A stretch of DNA of 64,000 nucleotides from Brevibacillus migulae (GTDB lineage: Bacteria; Bacillota; Bacilli; Brevibacillales; Brevibacillaceae), in assembly GCF_004521915.1 (NCBI RefSeq), contig NZ_SDKD01000006.1:185800-249799 (forward strand). Direction: 5' to 3'. Positions 1-8,855 of this stretch are shown here, piece by piece. The notes under the pieces were generated by a model. It was given only the letters and a program-made list of their open reading frames with translations, was not told where the DNA came from and ran no database searches. Each line of letters starts with the position of its first letter. Position 1 is the stretch's first letter. The position numbers and the translations under genes are program-made.

Positions 1-632
1 TCCGGTGTGATATCACCCGCTGGCTGCGGCCAATAAAAATCTTTCCCCTCCACAGTCAAATGCCCTTCGCCATCGATCCGGCTCCAGCCGAATGCCACGG
101 AGTCAAAAGAAGGGATCAAGCTCTTTTCCGCGAACGAAGAAATCGCATAAAAGCCAAGCTTGTACATCTCCTCAGGAGGCGTGGTAATGCTCACGGTCCT
201 CGTATTCCCGTCCCAGCCTACCTGTGCGCCGAATTGCTGGCTGAAAAAGCTGAGCGGGATCAGCGTATGCCCGTTGGTCTCCCTCGGTGCGATCGGCAGG
301 GTGACCGCGTTACCGTTTACATATGCCGTGGCTTGGTTTAGCTGCAATCGTACGACCTTGGCGTTGTCCCCGCTTCCTTTTCGCGCCGTGATACTCTGCT
401 CTACCCCATTCCACTCTATTTCAATATTCATGGCTTCCGCGATCGCTCGAAAGGGAACCATGGTATAGCCATTCGTAATTACCGGATCAGTTGGAAAGGA
501 CAGCGGATACCCGTCCAGCATGATCGAAGGCTTGTTGGATGCTGCAGCATGCACAGCGGTGTGCGAGCCGCCTGCAAGAAAAACAGTTGCCAGACAGCTG
601 ATGACTGCCATTTTCCATAATCTTGCTTTCAT
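1..632 (-). CDS. Secreted stalk-domain protein (copper amine oxidase N-like), 3' end outside window
   Basis: The reading frame is open from an ATG at 632 to the window edge, so the C-terminus is missing. Residues 1-30 form a signal peptide (basic MKAR start, hydrophobic core, cleavage near VHAAA). Residues about 35-150 match the copper amine oxidase N-terminal or stalk domain: two repeats with the typical phrases TMVPFRAIAE and TLIPLSFFSQQ followed by beta-strand signatures. In Bacillales this module is usually an extracellular attachment or dimerisation domain in front of a variable domain. The segment after residue 155 (GFYAISSFAE) resembles the first strand of GH18-type hydrolases, but too little is visible to be sure. 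A strong RBS (GAGAGGAGGC) lies 7 bases before the ATG, and a sigma-A promoter precedes it. Confidence 0.75.
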   Translation of the reverse strand, partial: MKARLWKMAVISCLATVFLAGGSHTAVHAAASNKPSIMLDGYPLSFPTDPVITNGYTMVPFRAIAEAMNIEIEWNGVEQSITARKGSGDNAKVVRLQLNQATAYVNGNAVTLPIAPRETNGHTLIPLSFFSQQFGAQVGWDGNTRTVSITTPPEEMYKLGFYAISSFAEKSLIPSFDSVAFGWSRIDGEGHLTVEGKDFYWPQPAGDITP

Positions 633-665
633 TGCGAATTGCCTCCTCTCCCGAACTACTCACCT

Positions 666-694
666 TTTATAACAATTTTTCCAAGGTTCTGCAA
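666..694 (-). promoter_or_regulatory. Sigma-A promoter of the stalk-domain gene
   Basis: On the minus strand TTGCAG (-35) and TATAAA (-10) are separated by exactly 17 bases. The promoter lies between the end of the penicillin-binding protein gene and the stalk-domain start at 632, so the latter is probably transcribed on its own. Confidence 0.6.
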
Positions 695-718
695 GCAATG
701 CAGATGCCGAAAACTGCT

Positions 719-2752
719 TCATTTTTCCCTCAATCCGATGTATTTGTCATAAGCTTCGTAGATATCGCGGGAAATGATGGCGGCAGACCGCCCCCCGTAC
801 CCGCCTTCCGGGACGATGACAGCGACAGCCAGGATCGGGTGATCGGCCGGTGCGTATGAAATGCTTACTCCGTTCGTGATCCTTGCGTGCCTTTTCCATT
901 TTGTTTTCTCGATTCCTGTCCGTTCATCTTTGGCGAGATACGGAATGTAGATATCTTGCTCCGATGTGCCGGTTTTGGCCGCGACACGGTAAGGAACCCC
1001 CTTGTAAGCTTGCACCGCCGTTCCGCCGGGTTGTGTGACCAGCTCCATCCCTTTGGCTAGGACGTTCCAATACGCATCCGGCTGAGGAAACGTACTGATG
1101 ATCTGCGGGGCGAACGTTTTTGCCACGTTCCCCTCCGGACTTACGATTCGGTCTACCAGCTGCGGCTGTAGTCTGGTTCCTTTGTTCGCCAGTGTCGCTG
1201 CATAAGTAGCCAGCTGCATAGCTGTGGCCCTGACCTGCTGCCCAAAGGAAGCCTGCACCATCGCTGCCAATGGACCATAATTTTCGTTCATTACGAGGTA
1301 ATCTTCTTTCCCTGCATTTTCAGCAGGCAAGTCTACCCCTGTCTTCACCCCGAGGCCGAATTTCTCATAATAGCGGTGCAGTAAATCTGCAGATGCCCCC
1401 TGCTTTCTGCGGGACAGCTCTTCTCCGATCCGAGCCATGTAGGTATTGGAGGATTTTTGAATCGCCTTCATGGGTGTTAATACGCCGTAAGCATGGCCGC
1501 CATCGTTTTTGATCCGGTCGCTGCCTTTTCCATAGTAGTACACACCCGGGTCCTGCCATTGGTCATGCGGGGCAATGATGCCTTCCCGCAGTCCCAGTAA
1601 TACCGTAATCGGCTTGATGACGGATCCGGAAGGGACAATGGAGCGCGGGTGCTTGAAGTTTTCCTGGATGGCCGCCTCTCCAGTCAAAGGCCGCACATCA
1701 TAAGGTGCCTCCCGGATCGTACCGTTCACTACCGCGTACTGAATTTGCTCGTAGGTTTGCTGATCGGGGCCTTCAATCCATATGTTCGGGTCATATTCCG
1801 GATAACTGACCATCGCCACCACTTTCCCCGTTTTCACCTCGATGGCCACTGCGTATGCTCCCTTGGCATAGCGCGCATCCGCGATCGATGCGCGCAGCTT
1901 GGGAAGAAACTGTTTGATGGAATCTCTGGCGGCCTCCTGCACACGCTGATCAATCGTGAGGTAGACATCATTTCCTCGAACGGGCGGCACCTCTGCAATC
2001 TGTTTGACCAGCGTCTGGTCTGCCGTCAATTCGTACAGGCGGTAACCATTTTTTCCGCGCAGCTCTGTCTCGTAGGAAAGCTCGATCCCATCCAGTCCGA
2101 CAAATTGCGTGGGCAGGTACAGTTCGTCCTGTTCGCTGTATGCGCCGATTCCCAGATCCTTGGCCACGTGGAACGGGCGCACATAGCCTACCGCCTGTAC
2201 GGCAATCAGGTTTTGATGGTACTGTCTGATCGGCTTTGCCACGACTTCAATGCCCGGCAATTCCTCACGGTGTTCGGCCAGCATCGCTATTTCTTGCGGG
2301 GTAAGATCTGTTTTCAGCTCTTTCTCCAAATATTTCGGCATTTGCCGGGAGGTGCTGACCACGCTTCCTTTTTCATACGCATAGCCGGCATCCATCTTTT
2401 TAAGCAGAGTGGCTTTGTCCGTATTCGACAGCATGGACTCCAGCTTCGTGGCGATCTGCAGATAATCTTCCTTTTTCATTTTCTCCTGCTCGCGGAAAAC
2501 TGCCAGAAAGGAAGGTCTGCTTTGGGCAAGCAATTGGCCGTTTCGATCATAGATGTTGCCGCGCATGGCTGGAATCGGGTCTTTTTTGTAGGATTGGGTG
2601 GTAAGCTCTTTTGCATATTCCTTGCCCTGCAAGATCTGCAGCTGGGCCAACCGTAAAATGATCGTGCTAAACAAAAGAAACACGAGAAAATAGATGATTT
2701 TCAAGCGGCTGAACCTTGAAGTTTTTTCCAGTTCCTTCCCTTGCTCTTTCAT
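719..2752 (-). CDS. Class B penicillin-binding protein 2 (PBP2-type transpeptidase)
   Basis: DD-transpeptidase that cross-links peptidoglycan outside the membrane. One N-terminal membrane anchor (about residues 17-37) is followed by the PBP dimerisation domain (RGNIYDRNG near 64-72, then up to about 230) and the transpeptidase domain. All three catalytic motifs are present: S377-V-I-K380, S434-S-N436 and K593-T-G595. The 677 residues fit the PBP2/MrdA group. An RBS (AGGGGAGCAGG) precedes the ATG. It starts 12 bases after the stop of a second class B PBP and is almost certainly co-transcribed with it. No SEDS (RodA/FtsW) partner is present in the window. The exact role (elongation or sporulation) cannot be assigned from sequence alone. 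Confidence 0.9.
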   Translation of the reverse strand: MKEQGKELEKTSRFSRLKIIYFLVFLLFSTIILRLAQLQILQGKEYAKELTTQSYKKDPIPAMRGNIYDRNGQLLAQSRPSFLAVFREQEKMKKEDYLQIATKLESMLSNTDKATLLKKMDAGYAYEKGSVVSTSRQMPKYLEKELKTDLTPQEIAMLAEHREELPGIEVVAKPIRQYHQNLIAVQAVGYVRPFHVAKDLGIGAYSEQDELYLPTQFVGLDGIELSYETELRGKNGYRLYELTADQTLVKQIAEVPPVRGNDVYLTIDQRVQEAARDSIKQFLPKLRASIADARYAKGAYAVAIEVKTGKVVAMVSYPEYDPNIWIEGPDQQTYEQIQYAVVNGTIREAPYDVRPLTGEAAIQENFKHPRSIVPSGSVIKPITVLLGLREGIIAPHDQWQDPGVYYYGKGSDRIKNDGGHAYGVLTPMKAIQKSSNTYMARIGEELSRRKQGASADLLHRYYEKFGLGVKTGVDLPAENAGKEDYLVMNENYGPLAAMVQASFGQQVRATAMQLATYAATLANKGTRLQPQLVDRIVSPEGNVAKTFAPQIISTFPQPDAYWNVLAKGMELVTQPGGTAVQAYKGVPYRVAAKTGTSEQDIYIPYLAKDERTGIEKTKWKRHARITNGVSISYAPADHPILAVAVIVPEGGYGGRSAAIISRDIYEAYDKYIGLREK

Positions 2753-2764
2753 GTTCCTGCTCCC

Positions 2765-4810
2765 CTATTTCAATACCTTTGTAAAGACCTGCTTGATCTT
2801 GGAGTCGAGATAGTGGCTTCCCCCTCGTTCCCGCACGTCCTCTACCATCATCGCCACAAGCAGCCTCGGATGATCTACGTTCGCAGCGACGTACCACCCG
2901 TTTTCCTGCCCGTGCTCCCCTTTTTTCTGCTTCAATTCAGCGGTTCCCGTTTTCCCGGCAATGCGAATGCCCGGAACACGTGCACCCCGCCCTGTTCCTC
3001 GCGCATCCTCCATGACACTCAGCAAATGATGTTTGAGAAGGGCCGCCGTATCCGGAGACATGACATTGCTTTTCCAATACTTCTCGTGTTGTTCCCGCTG
3101 GTACAAGGAAGGGTGAATCATGTTCCCGTTATTGAAAAATGCGCTGTAGGCGAGAGCAAGATGAAGCGGTGTCATGGTAACCTCGCCTTGTCCGTAGCCC
3201 GAGTCAGCCAGCTGGATATCATTCTTCATCTCCGAATTGACCAGGGTAGACTGCTCCATCGGGAAGGCAACAGGAAGGGACTCGGAAAAGCCGAATTCCT
3301 CCGCTTTCTTTAAGAAGCGTTCCTTGCCGATCTCCAGCGCAGCTTGTGCAAAGTAAATATTGTCCGAATAGATGAGCGCCCGCTGCAGATTGACAGGAGC
3401 ACCATGATCACTGACACGCGTCACGGTATAATCGCCCCATGACGAGTCCTTTTGCCAATGTAGCCCGCGAATCTGACGCTCGGCCTGTGGCAGGAGCACT
3501 CCCGTTTCCAAGCCGATCACGGCAGTTAACGGTTTGAATGTAGAGCCAGGCGCATAAGCATGGGCAAACCGATTGAGCAGCGGTTTTTTCGGGTTCTCGT
3601 TCAGCTGACTCCACTCTTTTGCCGACAGTCCAAGGACAAAAGAGTTGGGATCAAAGGAAGGCGCGCTGACCAGCGCCAATACGTCCCCTGTCATCGGCTG
3701 GATCGCCGCTGCCGTTCCTGCATCATGCTGGATTTCGTAATAGAGCGCTTGCTGGACCTCCGCATCGATGGTCAGCCGCAACGTCTCGCCATGCAGGGCT
3801 GACTTTTCCTGGACCCGCTTTTTTTCCAAGCCTTTTGCATCCAGGATGGAAATCCGGCCACCAAGTGATCCGCGCAATTTCTCCTCGCCCAGCTTTTCCA
3901 GTCCCGTCTTGCCGATGATGTCCGAAGACCGATACCCCTGCTGTTTTCGCTGCTCCCATTCTTCCTTGCTGATCGCTCCAACGTATCCGACCAGATGGGC
4001 AAACGCTTCGGCATAGGGGTAGTACCGGACTTGTTTTTTCCGGAATACCAGTCCTTTTATCTGCTCCAATGCCAGCATCCGCATATCGTCTTCCGGCACA
4101 GTAGCCAGACGTATGAACGTTTGCTGCTTTGATGCATCCGCTTGTGCAAAAGAAGTCAACTGCTCGACCGTCAGCTGCAGGATATGGCGAACCGAATCCT
4201 GCTGGTCATGCGAAAGGGCTTTCCAACCCGCTGGCGAGATGCCCACCTCAGACACTGTGCGATTTGTCGCCAACACCCGGCCTTTTTGATCGACAATTTC
4301 TCCTCGCTGCGGTTCTAGCGTGATGGCACGGACCTTATCGCCTTCCTCCATCTCAGGCAGGATAAAGGATGGATTCCATTGGATGTACCAATCCTTTGCC
4401 TCTGTCTGCTTCTCCTTCACCAATGCCGCTTTCCCCGTAAAGGTTAACGGAGCGATGAAGGTTTGCATGCTCACCTGGTAGTCGAAAACGATCCTTCCGC
4501 TTTCATCCGGCTCCGTTTTTTCGCTAAATATCGGTTTCACCTGCAATTGAGCCGCTTCGATGCCTTCATAAATGTTCTGATACCGCTGGACGAACATCTC
4601 TTTTGGCATGCTTGCTTTTGTCTCTGCGGAAAGCTGGTCGTACATCTCGTTAAATTTCATGGCTTGCCAATTCGCTGTATATCTTTGAAATGCCGCTTTT
4701 GCCTGTTCGCTGTCCGATTGAAAAGCATCTTCAATCGTTTCCCAAAACATGACGGCGCCTGCCATGAGACCGGCCACGATGAGACCCAATAACATGAACC
4801 CCTTTTTCAA
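2765..4810 (-). CDS. Class B penicillin-binding protein with MecA-type N-terminal domain
   Basis: A second DD-transpeptidase, of the B. subtilis PbpC / staphylococcal PBP2a architecture. A membrane anchor (about residues 3-22) is followed by an NTF2-like MecA_N domain (about 30-150), the dimerisation domain starting at QRGEIVD, and a transpeptidase domain with S423-x-x-K426 (GSTFK), S482-D-N484 and K620-T-G622. I place the start at a TTG (4808-4810) because the RBS AGGAGAGGAGAG lies directly before it. The ATG nine codons upstream would put this RBS inside the gene. MecA_N proteins are often low-affinity, beta-lactam-tolerant PBPs, but nothing here shows affinity. It heads a two-gene operon with the PBP2-type gene downstream. 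Confidence 0.88.
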   Translation of the reverse strand: MKKGFMLLGLIVAGLMAGAVMFWETIEDAFQSDSEQAKAAFQRYTANWQAMKFNEMYDQLSAETKASMPKEMFVQRYQNIYEGIEAAQLQVKPIFSEKTEPDESGRIVFDYQVSMQTFIAPLTFTGKAALVKEKQTEAKDWYIQWNPSFILPEMEEGDKVRAITLEPQRGEIVDQKGRVLATNRTVSEVGISPAGWKALSHDQQDSVRHILQLTVEQLTSFAQADASKQQTFIRLATVPEDDMRMLALEQIKGLVFRKKQVRYYPYAEAFAHLVGYVGAISKEEWEQRKQQGYRSSDIIGKTGLEKLGEEKLRGSLGGRISILDAKGLEKKRVQEKSALHGETLRLTIDAEVQQALYYEIQHDAGTAAAIQPMTGDVLALVSAPSFDPNSFVLGLSAKEWSQLNENPKKPLLNRFAHAYAPGSTFKPLTAVIGLETGVLLPQAERQIRGLHWQKDSSWGDYTVTRVSDHGAPVNLQRALIYSDNIYFAQAALEIGKERFLKKAEEFGFSESLPVAFPMEQSTLVNSEMKNDIQLADSGYGQGEVTMTPLHLALAYSAFFNNGNMIHPSLYQREQHEKYWKSNVMSPDTAALLKHHLLSVMEDARGTGRGARVPGIRIAGKTGTAELKQKKGEHGQENGWYVAANVDHPRLLVAMMVEDVRERGGSHYLDSKIKQVFTKVLK

Positions 4811-4983
4811 ATGCTCTCCTCTCCTTCCCTTGAACAAGATAATATAAGGGTTTACCTGAAATATATGGAAGGATCATGTAAGTTCGATAACAGCTTCATT
4901 ACAGGTGGATGATATTTCCATAAAATGTCGCGGCTTTGGTGCGGAGAGCATGTTCCGCGTTACTTGAGATACCATTCAAACCA

Positions 4984-5015
4984 ATAAAAAAGAAAAAACA
5001 CCTGCAAGAGGTGTT
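4984..5015 (-). terminator. Rho-independent terminator of the HAD phosphatase unit
   Basis: Read on the minus strand, AACACCT / AGGTGTT form a 7-bp stem with a 5-base loop, followed by TTTTTT-C-TTTTTT. It lies just past the stop at 5033. The remaining bases between 4838 and 4983 hold no gene that I can see. Confidence 0.8.
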
Positions 5016-5032
5016 ATTCTTCTACCACTATC

Positions 5033-5809
5033 CTATTTCAACAACCCAATCATTTCCAAACCGTGACGGATGCCGCCATCATCTACATGCTTCGTCTGCA
5101 TATCTGCAAATGGGAGCAATTCTTCATGCGCATTGCCCATCGCGACACCAGCCCCGACATAAGCGAGCATTTCTTTATCGTTGCGACCATCGCCGAACGC
5201 TGCCGCTTCCTTCGCAGAAATGCCGAGGTGATTTAAGAGCGCTTCAATTCCGCGTGCTTTGGAGCCGTTTTTTGGCAGGACGTCGAGTGCGAATGGATGC
5301 CAACGGACAAAGCTGACCTCCGTGAAGCTTTCCACAAACCCTTTTTCCTGGCCTTCTTCACAGCAGAGAAACCCCTGATGCACATGATTTTCTCTCCAAA
5401 AAGCCGGGTCAAATTTCGGCGGGCCCATTTTTATGTGAGAAAACGCGTCCAAGACAAATGGATGATTGTGATGATTCGTTGCATATTCGTGGGCATTCAG
5501 GAACACAAGCGGATGCTCGTATTGTGCTGCCATCTCTTCCATCCCTGCCAAGGTTTCCTTTTGAATCGTGTCTTCATAAATGACTTTCCCCTCGGAAAAC
5601 ACGTAGGAACCATTAAAGCTGACAAATGTGTCGATGTCGAGCTCGCGAGCAAGCTCCTGCAAATGATACGGTGCTCGTCCGGTGGCGATGGCGGTTCGCA
5701 CGCCTTGCTGCTTCAGTCGACGTACCGCTTCCTTTGCATCTGCCGGAAGCTGTTTTTCTTCATTTAACAGGGTGCCGTCAATGTCAAAAAACACAATTTT
5801 GAATGACAT
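5033..5809 (-). CDS. Cof-type HAD-IIB family phosphatase
   Basis: Haloacid dehalogenase superfamily hydrolase of the Cof subfamily. Members dephosphorylate small phosphorylated metabolites such as sugar phosphates or FMN. Motif I (FFDIDGTLL, nucleophile Asp and general-acid Asp) is at residues 7-15. Motif II is the Thr in TAIATGRAP, and the C-terminal GDGRNDKEML carries the Mg-binding acidic residues. The cap domain between them is of the C2 type. The start is the ATG at 5809: the ATG six codons upstream overlaps its own Shine-Dalgarno sequence GGAGAGGAG. The gene follows the EamA exporter by 27 bases and probably shares its transcript. The substrate cannot be told from sequence. Confidence 0.9.
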   Translation of the reverse strand: MSFKIVFFDIDGTLLNEEKQLPADAKEAVRRLKQQGVRTAIATGRAPYHLQELARELDIDTFVSFNGSYVFSEGKVIYEDTIQKETLAGMEEMAAQYEHPLVFLNAHEYATNHHNHPFVLDAFSHIKMGPPKFDPAFWRENHVHQGFLCCEEGQEKGFVESFTEVSFVRWHPFALDVLPKNGSKARGIEALLNHLGISAKEAAAFGDGRNDKEMLAYVGAGVAMGNAHEELLPFADMQTKHVDDGGIRHGLEMIGLLK

Positions 5810-5836
5810 GGCTTCTCTCCTCTCCATTTTAGGACA

Positions 5837-6775
5837 CTATCTCTGGTCTAACTGCTGCTGTACCTTCTTTTGCCGGTTCACGATCACGATACCGCTCACC
5901 ACCAAGAGCAAGGCGGCCAGCACGGATGCGTGCAATGTCTCGTGCAAGATCACGGCTGACAGAAATACCCCGAATACAGGGATGAGGAACATATACATCG
6001 AAACATTGCCAACCTTATTATACTTCATGACATTATTCCACAGGACAAAACCTGCTGCGGATAAAAAGGCCAGATAGGCTAACATCCATAGTGCGCTGGC
6101 CGAAAACGTAAAGGGAAAGAAACCTGTTTTACTCGCACCGACCAATGTCAACCCCAATCCGCCCAAGATCATTTGCGAAGAGGTCATATAGAGAATGTCC
6201 ATCCGGGCTGTCTCGTTGCGTGCCAAAATATTGCCCAGCCCTCCGCAGAACATGGCTCCCAGCAGTAAAATTTCTCCGAGACCCAGGGAAAGCTGAAGCG
6301 GACCTTTCGTGGCATTCGCCAGAATAACCCCCAGGAAGCCTAACACCATTCCAAGCGTTTTCCGCCAGTCCAGACTATCATTTTTGTACAAAAAGTGGGC
6401 CAGGATGATTTGAAAAAAGGAGGTCGTCCCCGCAATGATCGCTCCCTGCATTCCTCCGCTATAGCTTAACCCGATATAAAACAGCACATATTGAAAAAAG
6501 GTCTGAAACAGGGCAACCCGTGCCAAACCCGGTAAGGAGCCTCGTTCATAGCGGAAGCCCTTGCCCGTAACGATCATGACCGCCATGATCAACAGCCCCG
6601 CCAACACAAAACGGTAACCAGCAAAGAGCATTTGCTCAAATATTTCATTCGGGGCAATCGCCAGTTCCGTATAGCTTTTCTTGATCATCGGAAAGGCGCT
6701 GCCCCATAAAAACATCGTAATGGTCGCCGCGATGATGATCCCCAGCGGGTGGGTAAAAAAACGTTCGGTCTTCAT
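5837..6775 (-). CDS. EamA-family (DMT) transporter
   Basis: Ten hydrophobic segments in two repeated halves are typical of drug/metabolite transporters of the EamA type. Family landmarks visible are WGSAFPMIK near the N-terminus and PVFGVFLSAVILHE in the second half. Such proteins export amino acids, purines or other small metabolites across the cytoplasmic membrane, and the substrate here is unknown. RBS AGGGAGA precedes the ATG. A weak sigma-A-like promoter (TTGAGC, 17 bases, CACAAT) lies about 40-75 bases upstream on the minus strand. The gene is followed at 27 bases by the HAD phosphatase. Upstream of it lie two long palindromic elements (6911-7119 and 7233-7430). Confidence 0.88.
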   Translation of the reverse strand: MKTERFFTHPLGIIIAATITMFLWGSAFPMIKKSYTELAIAPNEIFEQMLFAGYRFVLAGLLIMAVMIVTGKGFRYERGSLPGLARVALFQTFFQYVLFYIGLSYSGGMQGAIIAGTTSFFQIILAHFLYKNDSLDWRKTLGMVLGFLGVILANATKGPLQLSLGLGEILLLGAMFCGGLGNILARNETARMDILYMTSSQMILGGLGLTLVGASKTGFFPFTFSASALWMLAYLAFLSAAGFVLWNNVMKYNKVGNVSMYMFLIPVFGVFLSAVILHETLHASVLAALLLVVSGIVIVNRQKKVQQQLDQR

Positions 6776-6910
6776 GGAAATCTCCCTTGCATCGTCCAGA
6801 TTGTTGATCGTGCTTATAGATGTAGTCTATTGTGACAGAGATTTTCCGATTGCTCAATGATAAGTTCTGACAGGAGTTTGTGTTTGTTTTTGCGCATACA
6901 TTGTGGTGGG

Positions 6911-7119
6911 GGAAGGGAAGAGAGGGTGGGCTGCGTTCTTGCCACACCCGCAAGGGAGTGGAGACTGTCCGGTTCCGCTTCCAAAAACGGTACGCCGCGC
7001 AAAAAGGTTCGAAGAAGCGTATTCATACGTAGGGGTTTGCGCGACAAACGTGTACCGTTTTTGGAAGCTCCACCTCAGTAGGTGTGGCAAAGACTCCGCC
7101 CGTCCCTCTCTTCCCTTCC
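6911..7119. repeat. Long structured palindromic repeat, copy 1 (about 209 bp)
   Basis: Outer arms 6911-6926 and 7104-7119 are a perfect 16-bp inverted repeat (GGAAGGGAAGAGAGGG). Nested inside are GCCACACC (6941) / GGTGTGGC (7081), a perfect 17-bp pair GCTTCCAAAAACGGTAC (6977) / its complement (7052), and CGCGCAAA (6996) / TTTGCGCG (7036). A second copy in the same orientation lies at 35564-35771, with compensating base changes in the stems. The segment between the second and third stems (about 6945-6980) is nearly identical in both copies but has no partner in the other arm. No coding potential fits. It lies between the eamA-type gene and dctP. Confidence 0.85.
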
Positions 7120-7232
7120 TTACGCAGCTGTTGCATATAGTCAAACGGATAAAAGGATTAAAGGATAGAAGGATGACGCCCCTATGAAATCCTTTCAATC
7201 TTTTTATCTTTTAAAATAGCTTCTGCTACGAA

Positions 7233-7430
7233 GGAGAGCATGTTTCGAAAACGGAGCGCCTGCGGAGCCCTGCCCAGCGGAGCGGTAAATAGCGGGAAAA
7301 AGGAGCGCAACCTGCCCCAGCTGCGTAGCGGCTGCTGCTTTTGCGTCTCCCCCGCGATTTGCCGTGGAGCGGCCAGTCCCCGCTTCCATGCAGGGCGTAG
7401 AATGAAGCGGAGTTTCGAAACATGCTCTCC
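7233..7430. repeat. Second type of long palindromic element (198 bp)
   Basis: Termini 7233-7250 and 7413-7430 are a perfect 18-bp inverted repeat (GGAGAGCATGTTTCGAAA). The interior also folds back: GCCCTGC / GCAGGGC, CGGTAAATAGCGGG / CCCGCGATTTGCCG with two non-Watson-Crick positions, and GGAGCGCAA / TTGCGTCTCC with one bulge, around an apical CAGC / GCTG. The whole unit can form one rod. It differs in sequence from the 6911-7119 element and occurs once in the window. No credible gene overlaps it. Confidence 0.75.
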
Positions 7431-7460
7431 CCACCGCAGCCACGAACTATCACGAAAAGC

Positions 7461-7491
7461 AAAAAGACTGCCCCTCATCGAAAGGACAGTC
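7461..7491 (-). terminator. Terminator of dctP
   Basis: On the minus strand a hairpin with GACTG / CAGTC at its base, extended by GU and CG pairs, is followed by TTTTTG directly downstream of the dctP stop. Confidence 0.65.
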
Positions 7492-7512
7492 CTGTACGTC
7501 TCCATTATGTCA

Positions 7513-8775
7513 TTACGCCGTTTTCGTTTCTGCTGCCACTCCATCAGCAGCGTGCACCGGATGGAATTCGTTTTCCGTTTTCGCGATCACAACCGTTGCC
7601 ACACCGTTACCGATCAGGTTGGTAATCGCACGGGCTTCGGACATGAAGCGGTCAACCCCGAGCAGCAGCGCAATCCCTTCCACTGGAATCATCGGGAAAG
7701 CTGCCAATGTTGCTGCGAGTGTGATGAAGCCGGAACCAGTAACCCCTGCTGCCCCTTTGGAAGTGAGCATCAGTACTCCCAACAGCGTCAACTGCTGCCA
7801 GATGGACAGATCCACACCATAGGCTTGCGCGATAAACATCGCCGCCATGGACAGATAAATGGAGGTACCGTCCAGGTTGAAAGAGTAACCGGTTGGAACA
7901 ACCAGACCCACTACCGACTTGGAGCAGCCGTACTTCTCCAAGCGCTCCATCATCCGTGGCAGAGCGGATTCGGAGGAAGAGGTACCCAACACGAGCAGGA
8001 TCTCTTCACGAATGTACCGGATGAAGGAGAAGATGCTGAAGTTATAGTATTTCGCGATGCCGCCGAGAACCAAAACGATAAAGAAGAACATGGTGATGTA
8101 TACGGAAGCCATCAGCTTGCCCAGCGAGAACAAGGAAGCGATACCAAATTGGCCGATGGTGTAAGACATGGCTCCGAAAGCGGCGATCGGCGACACTTTC
8201 ATGATCATGTTCACGACTCCGAAGAAACCGTGGGACAGCTTGTCAAACAATTGGATAACCGGCTTCGCATTTTGCCCCATCGCAGCGAGTGAGAGTCCGA
8301 ACAATACCGCGAAGAACAGAATGGGCAGCAGCTCGCCTTTCGCCATAGCAGCGACAACGTTATCCGGAATGATATTGACTACGAAATCGATGAAACCGTG
8401 GCTGCTTTCAGCTGCCGCCTTGGTGTACTTGGAAATGTCTCCTGTACCCGCAGCGCTTTTATCGATACCGAAACCAGGCTTGACGATGTTCACGACAAGC
8501 AAACCGATTGCCAAAGCAAATGTAGTGACGATCTCGAAGTAAAGCAGCGCTTTGCCCCCGATTTTCCCGATCTTTTTCATGTCACCCATGCTGGCGATTC
8601 CCACCACGATCGTGAAGAAAACAATCGGCGGAATGATCATTTTAATCAGCTTGACGAACACGTCGGCAATCACTTTTAATTCCTTACCAAAGGCCGGGAA
8701 GAAATGACCAACCAAAATACCGAGTAAGATTGCGATGACAACCTGGACCGTTAAGTTTTTAAAATTGATTCGCAC
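7513..8775 (-). CDS. dctP: C4-dicarboxylate/proton symporter DctP (DAACS family)
   Basis: Sodium- or proton-coupled carrier of the dicarboxylate/amino acid:cation symporter family (DctA, GltP). It imports succinate, fumarate or malate. The 420 residues carry multiple membrane helices, the serine-rich re-entrant hairpin ([10 protein letters not shown] near 270), the NMDGT-equivalent motif FNLDGTSIY near 302, and a second hairpin with [13 protein letters not shown]. The start is a GTG with RBS AGAGGGG. Upstream lie a CcpA-type cre site, a promoter with a weak -35 and tandem GACC repeats, so expression is probably DctR-activated and catabolite-repressed, as known for B. subtilis dctP. The neighbouring dctB, dctS and dctR genes support the dicarboxylate rather than the glutamate assignment. 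Confidence 0.93.
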   Translation of the reverse strand: MRINFKNLTVQVVIAILLGILVGHFFPAFGKELKVIADVFVKLIKMIIPPIVFFTIVVGIASMGDMKKIGKIGGKALLYFEIVTTFALAIGLLVVNIVKPGFGIDKSAAGTGDISKYTKAAAESSHGFIDFVVNIIPDNVVAAMAKGELLPILFFAVLFGLSLAAMGQNAKPVIQLFDKLSHGFFGVVNMIMKVSPIAAFGAMSYTIGQFGIASLFSLGKLMASVYITMFFFIVLVLGGIAKYYNFSIFSFIRYIREEILLVLGTSSSESALPRMMERLEKYGCSKSVVGLVVPTGYSFNLDGTSIYLSMAAMFIAQAYGVDLSIWQQLTLLGVLMLTSKGAAGVTGSGFITLAATLAAFPMIPVEGIALLLGVDRFMSEARAITNLIGNGVATVVIAKTENEFHPVHAADGVAAETKTA

Positions 8776-8792
8776 GTTTCGACACCCCTCTG

Positions 8793-8808
8793 CTGAAAGC
8801 GTTTTCTT
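8793..8808. promoter_or_regulatory. CcpA-binding cre site in the dctP leader
   Basis: TGAAAGCGTTTTCT (8794-8807) matches the CcpA consensus TGAAAGCGTTTTCA at 13 of 14 positions. It lies between the -10 (8821-8826) and the GTG start, a position where CcpA would block transcription when preferred sugars are present. Confidence 0.7.
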
Positions 8809-8820
8809 TTTGGTGTTTTC

Positions 8821-8849
8821 ATTGTAGGGCTTTCGCTTCGGAATGGAAA
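8821..8849 (-). promoter_or_regulatory. dctP promoter
   Basis: Minus-strand TTTCCA (-35, 8844-8849), 17-base spacer and TACAAT (-10, 8821-8826). The good -10 with a poor -35 directly next to an array of direct repeats fits an activator-dependent promoter. Confidence 0.55.
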
Positions 8850-8855
8850 TCTTAC

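Noticed and set aside
1649..2656. Plus-strand ORF of 335 codons
   Set aside because: Lies wholly opposite the PBP2-type gene, whose motifs are intact. The plus frame has no family motif and no RBS.
6860..7450. Insertion sequence or transposase remnant in the gene-free stretch
   Set aside because: Terminal inverted repeats exist, but no transposase motif or obvious target duplication is visible. Only non-coding palindromes are present.
7240..8292. Plus-strand ORF of 350 codons
   Set aside because: It runs through the 198-bp palindrome and the antisense strand of dctP. The composition (many His, Arg, Gln) is that of a shadow frame.
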